A stretch of 64,000 bases of DNA from UBA10438 sp964432155 (GTDB lineage Bacteria > Bacteroidota > Ignavibacteria > Kapaibacteriales > Kapaibacteriaceae), in assembly GCA_964432155.1 (NCBI GenBank), contig CAYSMF010000002.1, forward strand, positions 124,001 through 188,000. Direction: 5' to 3'. Positions 41,360-50,039 of the stretch are shown here, piece after piece. Position 1 is the first letter of the stretch. Each line of letters begins with the position of its first letter. Below the pieces are notes generated by a model. The model was not told the origin of the DNA, did no database searches, and saw only the letters and a program-made list of their open reading frames with translations. Position numbers and translations under genes: made by a program.

Positions 41360-41916
41360 ATCACCAGAACGATCGGATCAAAGTACACGACCGCATGTTT
41401 CGTCCGTATATCTCGCAGCACGAGATCGACGAGATGACATCGCAGATTGCTTCGCGCATCAATACCGCGTTTGCTGGTGAAGAACTCACGGTGCTCATTA
41501 TTCTCAAGGGGGCGATTCTCTTCGCCTCTGATCTCGTCCGGAAGATCACGGTACCGCTCTCGATTGAGTTTACACGTGCATCGAGTTACGGCGACGGCAT
41601 GACGCACTCAGGTACAACTCGCATTGAGGGGCTCACGGGCGACATCGCAGGTCGGAATGTGATGATTATCGAGGATATTGTCGACTCAGGAACCACGCTT
41701 CGTGAACTTGTCAAGCACCTTAGTGGGTTAGCACCAAAGAGTATTACGATCACAGCGCTCTTGAGTAAGCCAGAAGTGCATAAGGACTCGATCACGATCG
41801 ACTACGTCGGCCGTGAGATCGCTCCAGACTTCGTCGTTGGCTATGGCATGGATTATGCCGGCTACGGACGTCAGTTGGATGCGATTTGGGTCGTTTGCGA
41901 CGATGAAACAACATAA
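41356..41916 (+). CDS. hpt: Hypoxanthine phosphoribosyltransferase
   Basis: 186 residues. Salvages hypoxanthine/guanine with PRPP. Motifs: ILKGAILFASDLVRK, the PRPP loop VMIIEDIVDSGTTLRELV, and the C-terminal PDFVVGYGMDYAGYGRQL. Coupled to tilS by a 4-bp overlap; ftsH begins 27 nt later. Confidence 0.95.
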   Translation: MNHQNDRIKVHDRMFRPYISQHEIDEMTSQIASRINTAFAGEELTVLIILKGAILFASDLVRKITVPLSIEFTRASSYGDGMTHSGTTRIEGLTGDIAGRNVMIIEDIVDSGTTLRELVKHLSGLAPKSITITALLSKPEVHKDSITIDYVGREIAPDFVVGYGMDYAGYGRQLDAIWVVCDDETT

Positions 41917-41943
41917 AACCACCCGCCACACGTCATTGCGCCC

Positions 41944-43977
41944 ATGAACGGACAACAACCTCGACCGCAGCGCCCAAAGCGCGACCCTGAAGAAGAACAA
42001 GACATGACAGTGTCCCGCGTTCTTCGGAACATCCTCATTTGGGTGGGCATCCTCGTTTCGCTTGTGATGATCGGCATGCTAATGTCGAACAGCCAGAAGC
42101 AAGAGTACCCGCTCACCTACTCGCAATACGTCGAGTTCATCTCGCGTGGCATGGTCGAGTCGGCCGTGATTACCAAGACACAACTCAACGACTTCGAGTT
42201 TCACGGTGTCCTGCGTGATTCGGCAACAATTGCCGTGAATGGCCGCAGCGTGAACATCAAGCATTTTTCGACGAAGCTGGGCGTGGTTGACTCGCAGACA
42301 GAGGCGCTCTGGCGCGCCAACGGCGTATCGTGGTCCTACGAGAGCGGCGACTCACCATGGTGGGTCTCTATCGTACAGTTCCTGCCATGGGTGTTACTCC
42401 TCGTTGCCTTCTTCTTCGTCACGCGTCGCATGCAGATGGGCGCCAACGGCGGCAAGAACATCTTCTCCTTTGGCAAGAGCCGTGCGCGCATGCTTCCCGA
42501 AGGTGGTGGTCAAGTGACGTTTATGGACGTCGCGGGCGCGGATGAAGCGAAGGAAGAACTCCGAGAAATCGTCGAATTCCTTCGTGATCCGGGTCGCTTT
42601 ACCCGTCTGGGTGGCAAGATCCCGCGTGGCGTGCTCCTCTTGGGCCCTCCGGGCACTGGCAAGACACTCCTCGCACGTGCTGTTGCGGGTGAGGCGGGTG
42701 TACCATTCTTCACGATCTCGGGTGCCGACTTTGTTGAAATGTTCGTTGGCGTTGGCGCAAGCCGCGTTCGCGACCTTTTCGAGCAGGCCAAAAAGCAGTC
42801 GCCATGTATCGTCTTCATCGACGAAATCGACGCAGTCGGACGTCACCGCGGCGCCGGCTTAGGGGGCGGGCACGACGAACGCGAACAGACACTGAACCAA
42901 CTTCTTGTGGAGATGGACGGCTTCGAGCAGAATTCGGGAATCATCATCATTGCGGCAACGAACCGTGCTGATGTACTCGACCCTGCACTGCTTCGTCCAG
43001 GTCGCTTCGACCGTCAGGTCGTTGTCGATCGTCCAGACTTTAACGGACGCCTTGGCATTCTTCGCGTGCACACACGCAAGGTGCCGATCTCCAAGGATGT
43101 CAACCTCGAAGTGATTGCCAAGGGTACCCCAGGCATGAGCGGTGCAGACCTTGCTAATCTTGTCAATGAAGCTGCACTGCTTGCAGCTCGTCGCAACAGC
43201 GTCGACGTGACGATGTTCGACTTTGAGAACGCAAAGGACAAGGTGCTGATGGGCGTTGAGCGCAAGAGCATGGTGATGAGTGACCGCGAAAAGGAGACAA
43301 CATCCTACCACGAGATTGGTCATGCGCTCGCGGGCAAGCTCTTGCCGCACGGCGATGCCGTCCACAAGGTCACGATCATCCCGCGCGGTCGTGCACTCGG
43401 TGTAACGTCGTACCTGCCAAACGAAGAAATGCACACGATGAGTCGCGATCAACTCGAGACGCGCCTCGTAACGCTTCTCGCAGGTCGTGCTGCAGAACGT
43501 GTGGTGTTCAATCAGCTAAATACCGGCGCTTCGAATGATCTTGAGCGTGCAACGATGATCGCCAAGAAGATGGTCTGTGAGTTCGGCATGAGCGACGTGA
43601 TTGGTCCGGTGCGCTATGCAAGCCAACACGATGAAGTGTTCCTGGGTCGCGAGATTTCGCAACCCCGCGATCACTCGGAAGAAACCGCACGCACAATCGA
43701 TGCTGAGGTTCGTCGCATCATTACTGAGTCGGAGCATCGCGCCGAGCAGCTCATGCGCGATAACCTCGATTTGCTGCATCGTTGCTCGAAGGCCCTTATC
43801 GAGCGCGAGATCCTCGACAGTTCAGAGCTCGACGTGCTGATTCGTGGAGAAGAGCTTACACCGATGGTCAAGGATGTTGCATCGCTCCGTGAAAAGATTC
43901 GCTCGGCGACTCCTCCACAGGAATCTGCTCCAGAGAACGGTCCAGACCCTGACGGACTCGCGCTAAGTCCAACCTGA
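41944..43977 (+). CDS. ftsH: ATP-dependent zinc metalloprotease FtsH
   Basis: 677 residues. Inner-membrane AAA+ protease for quality control and regulated turnover. A charged N-terminus, two membrane helices (ILIWVGILVSLVMIGMLM and FLPWVLLLVAFFFVT) around a periplasmic loop, Walker A GPPGTGKT (234-241), Walker B CIVFIDEID, the second region of homology, and the zinc site HEIGH beginning at residue 456. The C-terminal tail is Pro/Glu rich. Confidence 0.97.
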   Translation: MNGQQPRPQRPKRDPEEEQDMTVSRVLRNILIWVGILVSLVMIGMLMSNSQKQEYPLTYSQYVEFISRGMVESAVITKTQLNDFEFHGVLRDSATIAVNGRSVNIKHFSTKLGVVDSQTEALWRANGVSWSYESGDSPWWVSIVQFLPWVLLLVAFFFVTRRMQMGANGGKNIFSFGKSRARMLPEGGGQVTFMDVAGADEAKEELREIVEFLRDPGRFTRLGGKIPRGVLLLGPPGTGKTLLARAVAGEAGVPFFTISGADFVEMFVGVGASRVRDLFEQAKKQSPCIVFIDEIDAVGRHRGAGLGGGHDEREQTLNQLLVEMDGFEQNSGIIIIAATNRADVLDPALLRPGRFDRQVVVDRPDFNGRLGILRVHTRKVPISKDVNLEVIAKGTPGMSGADLANLVNEAALLAARRNSVDVTMFDFENAKDKVLMGVERKSMVMSDREKETTSYHEIGHALAGKLLPHGDAVHKVTIIPRGRALGVTSYLPNEEMHTMSRDQLETRLVTLLAGRAAERVVFNQLNTGASNDLERATMIAKKMVCEFGMSDVIGPVRYASQHDEVFLGREISQPRDHSEETARTIDAEVRRIITESEHRAEQLMRDNLDLLHRCSKALIEREILDSSELDVLIRGEELTPMVKDVASLREKIRSATPPQESAPENGPDPDGLALSPT

Positions 43978-43999
43978 CAAAAGTCATAGTTTCCGAGAG

Positions 44000-44048
44000 A
44001 CCCTCTGGCAAAGTTGTGGTATCCACCACACCAACCAGAGGGTTTTTC
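44000..44048 (+). promoter_or_regulatory. Nested hairpin with T-run between ftsH and lipoprotein gene; overlaps the RBS
   Basis: The outer stem pairs 44000-44008 (ACCCTCTGG) with 44035-44043 (CCAGAGGGT), followed by TTTTT. An inner stem pairs 44015-44020 with 44025-44030. It looks like the ftsH terminator, but the 3' arm contains AGAGGG, the only plausible Shine-Dalgarno site for the ATG at 44050. It may act as terminator, attenuator or RBS lock. Confidence 0.65.
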
Positions 44049-44049
44049 T

Positions 44050-44637
44050 ATGAAACGGTACTCGGTAGCGCTTGCAATGCTTGCAAGCATCACAATGATG
44101 AGCCTCGTGCTCTCAAGCTGCGACTCGATTATTGATGCTGCCTCGATCAGTGTTCCAATGACCGTGACGCTGAGTGGCGAATCGACCAATGCATCAATTC
44201 CCAAAACCGAAGAGTCATGCTCTGACCTCACCAGCCAGAAGACCTTCAACGACAACGTAGCGCGTATTCGTGGTGGGAGCATCTCAGATCTTACGCTGCG
44301 CATCACGGATTTGACAAATCCGACGTTCACTTCGGGCACGCTTGCGTCGCAGGTGTTTTCACGCGTGACGTTTACCCTGCGTTTTGACCCGTCGTATGGC
44401 GACACGCGCGTGTACAAACTCGGCGAATTCACCAATGTTTCGCTTGCCGACTTGATGAGTGCGCCACGATCGCTCGCCCTTCATAGCGATGCCAATGATG
44501 CGATTGCGAAGATGGCCAGTCAGCCAAAGTTCTGCGTTACGACCGATTACGGTGCGTTCACCAGCGGTCCGGCCCAAGCCGACTACATCCGTGCCGTTGT
44601 AGAGATGACGTTGAAGTTCGAAGCGCGTACGCTCTGA
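44050..44637 (+). CDS. Predicted lipoprotein (unknown function)
   Basis: 195 residues from the ATG at 44050. The signal peptide has a lipobox (MMSLVLSSC, Cys near residue 24). The mature part is a single beta-rich domain (ISVPMTVTLSGES, ARIRGGSISDLTLRITDL, VTFTLRFDP) with two further cysteines. No family recognised. Membrane-anchored in the periplasm or outer membrane. Convergent with the reductase gene at 44640, with 2 bp between stops. Confidence 0.82.
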   Translation: MKRYSVALAMLASITMMSLVLSSCDSIIDAASISVPMTVTLSGESTNASIPKTEESCSDLTSQKTFNDNVARIRGGSISDLTLRITDLTNPTFTSGTLASQVFSRVTFTLRFDPSYGDTRVYKLGEFTNVSLADLMSAPRSLALHSDANDAIAKMASQPKFCVTTDYGAFTSGPAQADYIRAVVEMTLKFEARTL

Positions 44638-44639
44638 CC

Positions 44640-45392
44640 TCAGAACTTCGTCATCTTCAAAAAGATGCTGTCGGGAATCGCGCGAACAAGTGCCATGATA
44701 AACCGCCAAATTCCTGGCGTGTACAGGACGACTGCGCGACGTTGAATAGCACGTACAATATCTGCCGCGACGACGCGGGGTGGAACCATGAGTGGCATGG
44801 AGATGCCTCGCGTCATCGGCGTGTCTACCGGACCAGGCTTCACGGTAAGAACATGCACACCCTTCGGACGCAGACGAACAGCAAGGCCTGAGAAGAATGC
44901 CGTCATCGCTGCCTTTGCCGCACCATAGGCGTAGTTGCTGGCACGCCCACGCTCGCCTGCAACAGATGAGATACCCACAAGACTTCCCGAGCCTTGCTCT
45001 TCGAGGACATTCGCATACCGATGCGCAATTGAGATCACGCTCACGGCATTGATCATGAAGCTTTCGATCGTTGCATCCACATCGTGATCGAGCACGTGTT
45101 GATCGGGCAAAACACCATGAGCGATCACCACACAATCCACGGTACCCAACATTGCCTTCGAACGCGCAACGATGTCGGCGTGCACGTCGCGGGCGAGAAG
45201 ATCTGCTACGTACACCGCAACATCCTCGGCTCCACGAGCGCGCAAATCTGATGCAACTGCGAGAACCTTCTGCTCGTCGCGCGCAACACAGAACAATCGC
45301 GCTCCCTGCACAGCATAGTACTTGGCAACCTCTTGAGCAATCGCCGATGTTGCACCGATGATAACGATTCGTGTAGGTGGTTGGACCGCCAC
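44640..45392 (-). CDS. SDR oxidoreductase resembling DprE2
   Basis: 250 residues. Rossmann SDR with IVIIGATSAIAQEVAKYY (cofactor loop), VVIAHGV, the catalytic Ser in LVGISSVAGERG and YAYGAAKAAM (Tyr and Lys). GATSAIA and the RASNYAYGAAKAA signature match decaprenylphosphoryl-2-keto-ribose reductases (DprE2). It would reduce the C2 ketone made by the upstream DprE1-like oxidase. A C-terminal hydrophobic helix suggests membrane association. Last gene of a three-gene set. Confidence 0.85.
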   Translation of the reverse strand: MAVQPPTRIVIIGATSAIAQEVAKYYAVQGARLFCVARDEQKVLAVASDLRARGAEDVAVYVADLLARDVHADIVARSKAMLGTVDCVVIAHGVLPDQHVLDHDVDATIESFMINAVSVISIAHRYANVLEEQGSGSLVGISSVAGERGRASNYAYGAAKAAMTAFFSGLAVRLRPKGVHVLTVKPGPVDTPMTRGISMPLMVPPRVVAADIVRAIQRRAVVLYTPGIWRFIMALVRAIPDSIFLKMTKF

Positions 45393-45396
45393 TTCC

Positions 45397-46716
45397 CTAC
45401 TCCTGTGTTACACGACGCCAGAACGTGCTTGACATCCCTGGGTCGATGAATGGTTGAAATGCCTTAAGTTCCGATGCGTACATCGCACGGAACATTGCTC
45501 CGTCAACGCGAGCATCTTTCGCCGGATAAATCCGTCCGCCCATGTCGTGCACAATCGCATCGCAGCGATCGAGCGCATCAAACATGCGCCTACCACCGAT
45601 TGGCATGTCGAGCGTTAGTGTCAATCCCGGACGTGGGAACGACATGATACCGGGCGATCGGACGTTGCCGAACATCTTGAGTACGGCAAGGAACGACGAG
45701 ATGCCGCCCGACTGCATCGTTGAGAGGATTCGTCGCATTGCATCCTCTCCACCATCGAGCGGAACAACACATTGATACTGCATCATCCCACGTCGACCGT
45801 ACAGCAGGTTCCATCGATCAACCGCATCAAGCGGATAGAAGAACGGCTCGAGATCGATGTGACGACGGTGCATGCGGCCTATCTGCTTGCGATACCACAC
45901 GGTATTAAACAGTGCAATGGTGGGCTTGCTCAACAACCACGTAGGACCCTCGAACGGAATACGCAAGAGTGGTTCCTTCCACGGTGCAGTCAACGTTCCA
46001 TCATGCACCGTTGAGAAGTTGCCGCGCAGTACAAGCCCCTTACCAAGCGAACGACCCGTGGCAAGCACGTCGATCCAGCTTACGGTATAATCCCACGCAT
46101 CATCGGATGCAATGGTGAGGTCAATCACTTCGCGGAGCGAGCGAGCTTTGATGCTCTCTTCATCAATCATGCGCGATGCGATAGGAATCAACTGCAGGGT
46201 CACGGTAGTAATCACCCCTGTGAGACCTAACCCGCCGATGGTAGCCGCAAACATATCAGCGTGTGACGTCGGCGTGCAGGCAAGCGTTGATCCATCAGTC
46301 CGCATGAGTGTGAACGCGAGAACATGACACCCAAATGTGCCAACGCGATGATGGTTCTTTCCATGCACATCATTGGCAATCGCACCGCCGAGAGTAACGT
46401 ATTTCGTACCAGGCGTTACGGGAACAAACCAGCCATGTGGAACGACAACGCGAAGAAGCTCTTGAATTGTGAGTCCAGCCTCCGCCGTGATCACACCGCG
46501 CTCACGATCGAACGAACGGATACGTGAGCATTGTTCCATTGCGAGCAGTGTGCCATCACCGTTCAGGCAGACATCACCGTAGGAGCGCCCCTTACCATAG
46601 GCAAGCACGGGGCCCTGCAACCTTTGTAGATCGAGATCCTGCGTCCATGCGAGGTCTGCAACCGTCGATGGTTGCGCCACAGGATAGCGACCCCACGATT
46701 CAAACGACTTGGCCAT
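45397..46716 (-). CDS. FAD-linked oxidase resembling DprE1
   Basis: 439 residues. Vanillyl-alcohol-oxidase-type flavoprotein: GKGRSYGDVCLNGDG, VTPGTKYVTLGGAIANDVHG (FAD binding, with DVHGKNHH typical of DprE1) and the C-terminal RIYPAKDARVDGAMF. DprE1 oxidises decaprenylphosphoryl-ribose at C2. The cysteine used by covalent benzothiazinone inhibitors in mycobacteria (C387) aligns by eye with Thr in GLTLTLDMPI. Its start directly abuts the ubiA stop, and dprE2-like follows 4 nt later. Confidence 0.87.
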   Translation of the reverse strand: MAKSFESWGRYPVAQPSTVADLAWTQDLDLQRLQGPVLAYGKGRSYGDVCLNGDGTLLAMEQCSRIRSFDRERGVITAEAGLTIQELLRVVVPHGWFVPVTPGTKYVTLGGAIANDVHGKNHHRVGTFGCHVLAFTLMRTDGSTLACTPTSHADMFAATIGGLGLTGVITTVTLQLIPIASRMIDEESIKARSLREVIDLTIASDDAWDYTVSWIDVLATGRSLGKGLVLRGNFSTVHDGTLTAPWKEPLLRIPFEGPTWLLSKPTIALFNTVWYRKQIGRMHRRHIDLEPFFYPLDAVDRWNLLYGRRGMMQYQCVVPLDGGEDAMRRILSTMQSGGISSFLAVLKMFGNVRSPGIMSFPRPGLTLTLDMPIGGRRMFDALDRCDAIVHDMGGRIYPAKDARVDGAMFRAMYASELKAFQPFIDPGMSSTFWRRVTQE

Positions 46717-47622
46717 TTACAACGACGCAGCAATGGTGATACCAACCACGGCCGCTCCGACTACCCACGATGCAGCGTCGCGCGCAGCAAAAACGATGGG
46801 ATCATCGTGCATTTCACCACGATGCGCGCGCAACCACAAATGGCTCACCCAATACACTAGGCATGGTGCGATCAGCCACAAGTATTCCGGGTGCACATAG
46901 AGATTGCGAACTTGTTCGGCGTCGAGATACCGCGTAAACACAAGTACGGCAACATATCCGAGCGCAGCACCGGCGACAAGTACGAAGTCGGCATCACCGA
47001 CATGGTAGCCACGACCAGACACGGTGCGGCCTTCACGCTCGATTGTATCGAGCAATTCCGTGTACCGCTTCAGGAAGGCAAGACTCATGAACAGGAAGAG
47101 CGAGAACCCCAGGAGCCAGGTCGACACTGGAACGTCTGCTGCGGCACCCCCCGCTGCGATGCGCAAGGAGTAGAGTCCGGCGAGTGCTATCACGTCGACC
47201 AGCACCATGCGCTTAATCACGAATGAATATGCAGTCGTTACAACAGCATAGAACGCCAACCATCCAGCAAATGCAGGGGGCATGACAAGAACTGTGATGA
47301 CAATTGCGCTGGTCAGAAGCAGTGCAGCCAGACCAAGTGCTGCAGGCACTGAGATATGTCCAGCAGCAAGCGGACGGTGTCGCTTGCGCGGATGCAGACG
47401 GTCGTGTTCAACGTCGGCGATGTCGTTAACAATGTACACCGTTGATGCCGTGAAGCTAAACGCGAAGAACCCGAACAGTACGTGTACCAAGGCTTGCGTA
47501 TCGTGCAGTTGATGGGCCAAGGCAATCGGCACAACCAGCAGCAAATTCTTCACCCACTGATAGACGCGAAGTTGCTTTCCGAGCACGGCTAGCATCGATG
47601 GCGCTGACTGTTCAGGACTCAT
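46717..47622 (-). CDS. UbiA family prenyltransferase resembling decaprenyl-phosphate phosphoribosyltransferase
   Basis: 301 residues from the ATG at 47622; the upstream extension reaches into tRNA-His and is rejected. Multi-pass membrane enzyme with the two Asp-rich motifs of UbiA: YIVNDIADVEHDRLHPRKRH and YSFVIKRMVLVDV. With the DprE1- and DprE2-like genes downstream, the best match is DPPR synthase, which joins PRPP to polyprenyl phosphate. The phosphatase of the pathway and any arabinosyltransferase are not seen. Confidence 0.85.
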   Translation of the reverse strand: MSPEQSAPSMLAVLGKQLRVYQWVKNLLLVVPIALAHQLHDTQALVHVLFGFFAFSFTASTVYIVNDIADVEHDRLHPRKRHRPLAAGHISVPAALGLAALLLTSAIVITVLVMPPAFAGWLAFYAVVTTAYSFVIKRMVLVDVIALAGLYSLRIAAGGAAADVPVSTWLLGFSLFLFMSLAFLKRYTELLDTIEREGRTVSGRGYHVGDADFVLVAGAALGYVAVLVFTRYLDAEQVRNLYVHPEYLWLIAPCLVYWVSHLWLRAHRGEMHDDPIVFAARDAASWVVGAAVVGITIAASL

Positions 47623-47730
47623 GAGTATCCAGGTACGGTAAAACGTCGACCTTGCGTGGAGTGCTACGAAGATACCACCCCTAGAACGACGAACGCCATG
47701 ATGGGAATCCATCACGGCGTTGGCACGGAG

Positions 47731-47804
47731 GGCGATCGACGGGGCTCGAACCCGCGACAACCAGAGTCACAATCTGGGGCTCTACCTACTGAGCTACGAC
47801 CGCC
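47731..47804 (-). tRNA. tRNA-His (anticodon GTG)
   Basis: 8-bp acceptor including the G-1:C73 pair required for HisRS (GGCGGTCG with CGATCGCC), anticodon loop TTGTGAC giving GTG, T-arm GGTTCGAGCCC. The CCA tail is not encoded. It lies 108 bp upstream of the ubiA-like gene on the same strand. Confidence 0.94.
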
Positions 47805-47996
47805 GTAGGCCACGAATATACGGAATTGCTGCGGTTCCGTTTTTTGTATATTCGAATCATAGCAATGACACTGACTCGTCCAGAGTCATCTCGCGCAGAG
47901 CGCCGAGACTCCCGTCACACTCGCCCGATTTGTATCTACGATCGAAGATCGCGCCGAATTCGCGCATCTACCCTCCCACCCAACCCGTCATAGTGA
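47805..47996 (+). promoter_or_regulatory. rho leader region
   Basis: 192 bp between tRNA-His and rho. TATATTCG at 47847-47854 resembles the -7 box with one mismatch and would give a leader of about 140 nt, long enough for rho autoregulation by termination as known in other bacteria. The leader is C-rich and G-poor near its 3' end (CTACCCTCCCACCCAACCC), which fits a Rho loading site. Confidence 0.4.
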
Positions 47997-50036
47997 ATGG
48001 CAAAGAAAGCAGCTTCTCCTGAAGGAGAACCACGCGCACCTCGCGCACGTAAGGCAACAAAGAAGGTTGCTGACGAATCAACACAACAGGCCGCTGCAAG
48101 CGCAGAACCGGCACCGCGCAAGCGGAGAACGACAAAGGCTGTAGCCGACGCCGCACCTGAGCAGCAGTCTTCTGCTCCTGCCGCTCGTGAAGAACGTGGC
48201 GACCGCGAAGAACGTGGCGACCGCGAAGAGCGTGGCGACCGTCGCGAACGCGGTGAGCGCGGTGAACGTCAGGATCGTGGTGAGCGCGGTGAACGTCAGG
48301 ATCGTGGTGAACGCGGTGAACGTCAAGACCGTGGCGAGCGCGGTGAACGTCAAGACCGTGGCGAGCGCGGTGAACGTCAAGACCGCGGTGAACGCGGTGA
48401 ACGTCAGGATCGCGGTGAACGCGGTGAACGTCAGGATCGCGGTGAACGCGGTGAACGTCAAGACCGTGGTGAACGCGGTGAACGTCAAGACCGTGGCGAA
48501 CGCGGTGAACGTCACGACCGTGGCGATCGCGGTGAGCGTGGTGATCGTCAAGATCGCGGTGAGCGTCACGACCGTGGCGATCGCGACGGTCGCGACTTCC
48601 GTGATCATGGGGATCGTGGTGGACGTGATCGATTCGATCGCAGTGGACGACGCGGGCGTCGTGGACGGGGCCGTGACCGTGGACCGGAGCGTTTTGGTCA
48701 ACGCGACCGCTCGTACGACATGGAGATCGAACGCGAAGAACGCGAGTTCCTCCTCTCCGGACCAGTCATCGATATCAACGAGCTCAATGCCAAGAAGCTT
48801 GCTGAACTGATGGAAATGGCGCAGAATCTTGGTATCGACGACTTTGCCGATCTCAAGCGCCAAGACCTGATCAATCGTATCGTTGAGGCTGAAAACGAAC
48901 GCATGATGCGCGAATCACAACGTGAGGGTATCTCGCTCACGACAGGTGTGATCGAGCTGCTTCCTGACGGATACGGCTTCATGCGATCGGCTAACTTTAA
49001 CTACCTCCCGTCGCCAGACGATGTCTACGTATCACCGTCACAGGTTAAGCGCTATGGTCTGCGCACCGGCGATACCATCAAGGGCTACATCCGCGCTCCA
49101 AAGCCGGGTGAGCGCTTCTACGCGCTGATCAAGGTTGATGCCATCAACTACATCACCTTCACGGAAAACAAGACACGTCCGCTGTTCGAGAATCTTACGC
49201 CGTACTACCCGAAGGAGCGGCTGACACTCGAGACAACACAACAGGAATTCTCGACACGGATTATCGACCTCATCTCCCCTATTGGTAAGGGGCAGCGGGG
49301 TTTGATTGTATCGCCGCCAAAGGCTGGTAAGACAGTTCTTCTGCAGAAGCTCGCAAATGCGATCGCGCGGAACCACCCTGAATCAAAGCTCATCGTGCTT
49401 CTCATCGACGAACGTCCTGAAGAAGTCACCGACATGATGCGCAACGTGAATGCTGAGGTGATTGCATCGACATTCGATGAACCACCAGAGCGTCACGTCG
49501 CCGTCTCGGAAATGGTGATCGAAAAGGCCAAGCGTCTTGTTGAAGCAAAGCAAGATGTCATCATCCTGCTCGACTCGATCACACGTCTGGCACGCGCACA
49601 CAACACCGTACAACCAGGTTCGGGCAAGCTGCTCTCTGGTGGTGTCGATGCGAACGCCATGCAACGTCCGAAGCGCTTCTTTGGCGCAGCCCGTAACGTT
49701 GAAGAAGGTGGTTCACTTACCATCATTGCAACGGCGCTCGTCGAGACAAACTCGCGTATGGACGAAGTGATCTTCGAAGAGTTCAAGGGCACTGGCAACA
49801 TGGAATTGGTGCTTGAGCGGAAGATTGCTGATCGCCGCATCTTCCCTGCTATCGACGTGAATCGCTCCGGTACACGCCGTGAAGAACTGCTTCTGTCACC
49901 AGAGGTACTCGCGAAGGTGTGGGTGCTGCGTAAGGTGTTGGGCGATGATCCACCGATCGAAGCGATGGAGACATTGCTCGAGCGCATGCGCGCGACGAAG
50001 TCAAACGAAGAATTCATCAAGACGCTCAACAGCTAA
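47997..50036 (+). CDS. rho: Transcription termination factor Rho with repetitive Arg-rich N-terminal extension
   Basis: 679 residues, about 260 longer than E. coli Rho. An AT-hook/Ala-Lys-rich start is followed by a disordered Arg/Gly/Glu/Asp domain containing ten copies of RGERGERQD, then a basic RGG-like patch. The Rho core starts near residue 255: ELNAKKLAELMEMA, the RNA-binding GVIELLPDGYGFMR, Walker A SPPKAGKT, Walker B VIILLDSITRLARAH and the R/Q loops. Hexameric RNA translocase that terminates transcription. Insertions like this are known in other phyla, and in Bacteroides such a domain drives condensation. Confidence 0.96.
   Translation: MAKKAASPEGEPRAPRARKATKKVADESTQQAAASAEPAPRKRRTTKAVADAAPEQQSSAPAAREERGDREERGDREERGDRRERGERGERQDRGERGERQDRGERGERQDRGERGERQDRGERGERQDRGERGERQDRGERGERQDRGERGERQDRGERGERQDRGERGERHDRGDRGERGDRQDRGERHDRGDRDGRDFRDHGDRGGRDRFDRSGRRGRRGRGRDRGPERFGQRDRSYDMEIEREEREFLLSGPVIDINELNAKKLAELMEMAQNLGIDDFADLKRQDLINRIVEAENERMMRESQREGISLTTGVIELLPDGYGFMRSANFNYLPSPDDVYVSPSQVKRYGLRTGDTIKGYIRAPKPGERFYALIKVDAINYITFTENKTRPLFENLTPYYPKERLTLETTQQEFSTRIIDLISPIGKGQRGLIVSPPKAGKTVLLQKLANAIARNHPESKLIVLLIDERPEEVTDMMRNVNAEVIASTFDEPPERHVAVSEMVIEKAKRLVEAKQDVIILLDSITRLARAHNTVQPGSGKLLSGGVDANAMQRPKRFFGAARNVEEGGSLTIIATALVETNSRMDEVIFEEFKGTGNMELVLERKIADRRIFPAIDVNRSGTRREELLLSPEVLAKVWVLRKVLGDDPPIEAMETLLERMRATKSNEEFIKTLNS
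48249..48518 (+). repeat. Ten tandem 27-bp repeats inside rho
   Basis: An in-frame 27-bp unit encoding RGERGERQD occurs ten times (the last copy ends HD), with synonymous variation between CAGGAT, CAAGAC and CACGAC. Shorter 15-bp repeats (encoding EERGD) precede it. Near-identical units suggest recent expansion by slippage or unequal recombination, so copy number may vary between strains. Confidence 0.95.
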
Positions 50037-50039
50037 GGC

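Noticed and set aside
47731..47805. tRNA-His apparently lacking G-1, with an unpaired C at position -1.
   Set aside because: A register error. Counting from the T-arm gives an 8-bp acceptor with a normal G-1:C73 pair encoded at 47804 and 47731.
48249..48518. Regular tandem repeats as a possible CRISPR array.
   Set aside because: The repeats are contiguous, in frame and have no spacers. No cas gene is present; the Cas4-like domain at 15964 is part of a Dna2-type helicase.
48078..48863. A 261-codon open frame antisense to rho, rich in TVLTFTAFTA repeats.
   Set aside because: It is the mirror of the 27-bp repeats in the rho N-terminus. The repeat keeps the opposite frame open; there is no RBS or homology, and the sense strand has an unmistakable Rho.
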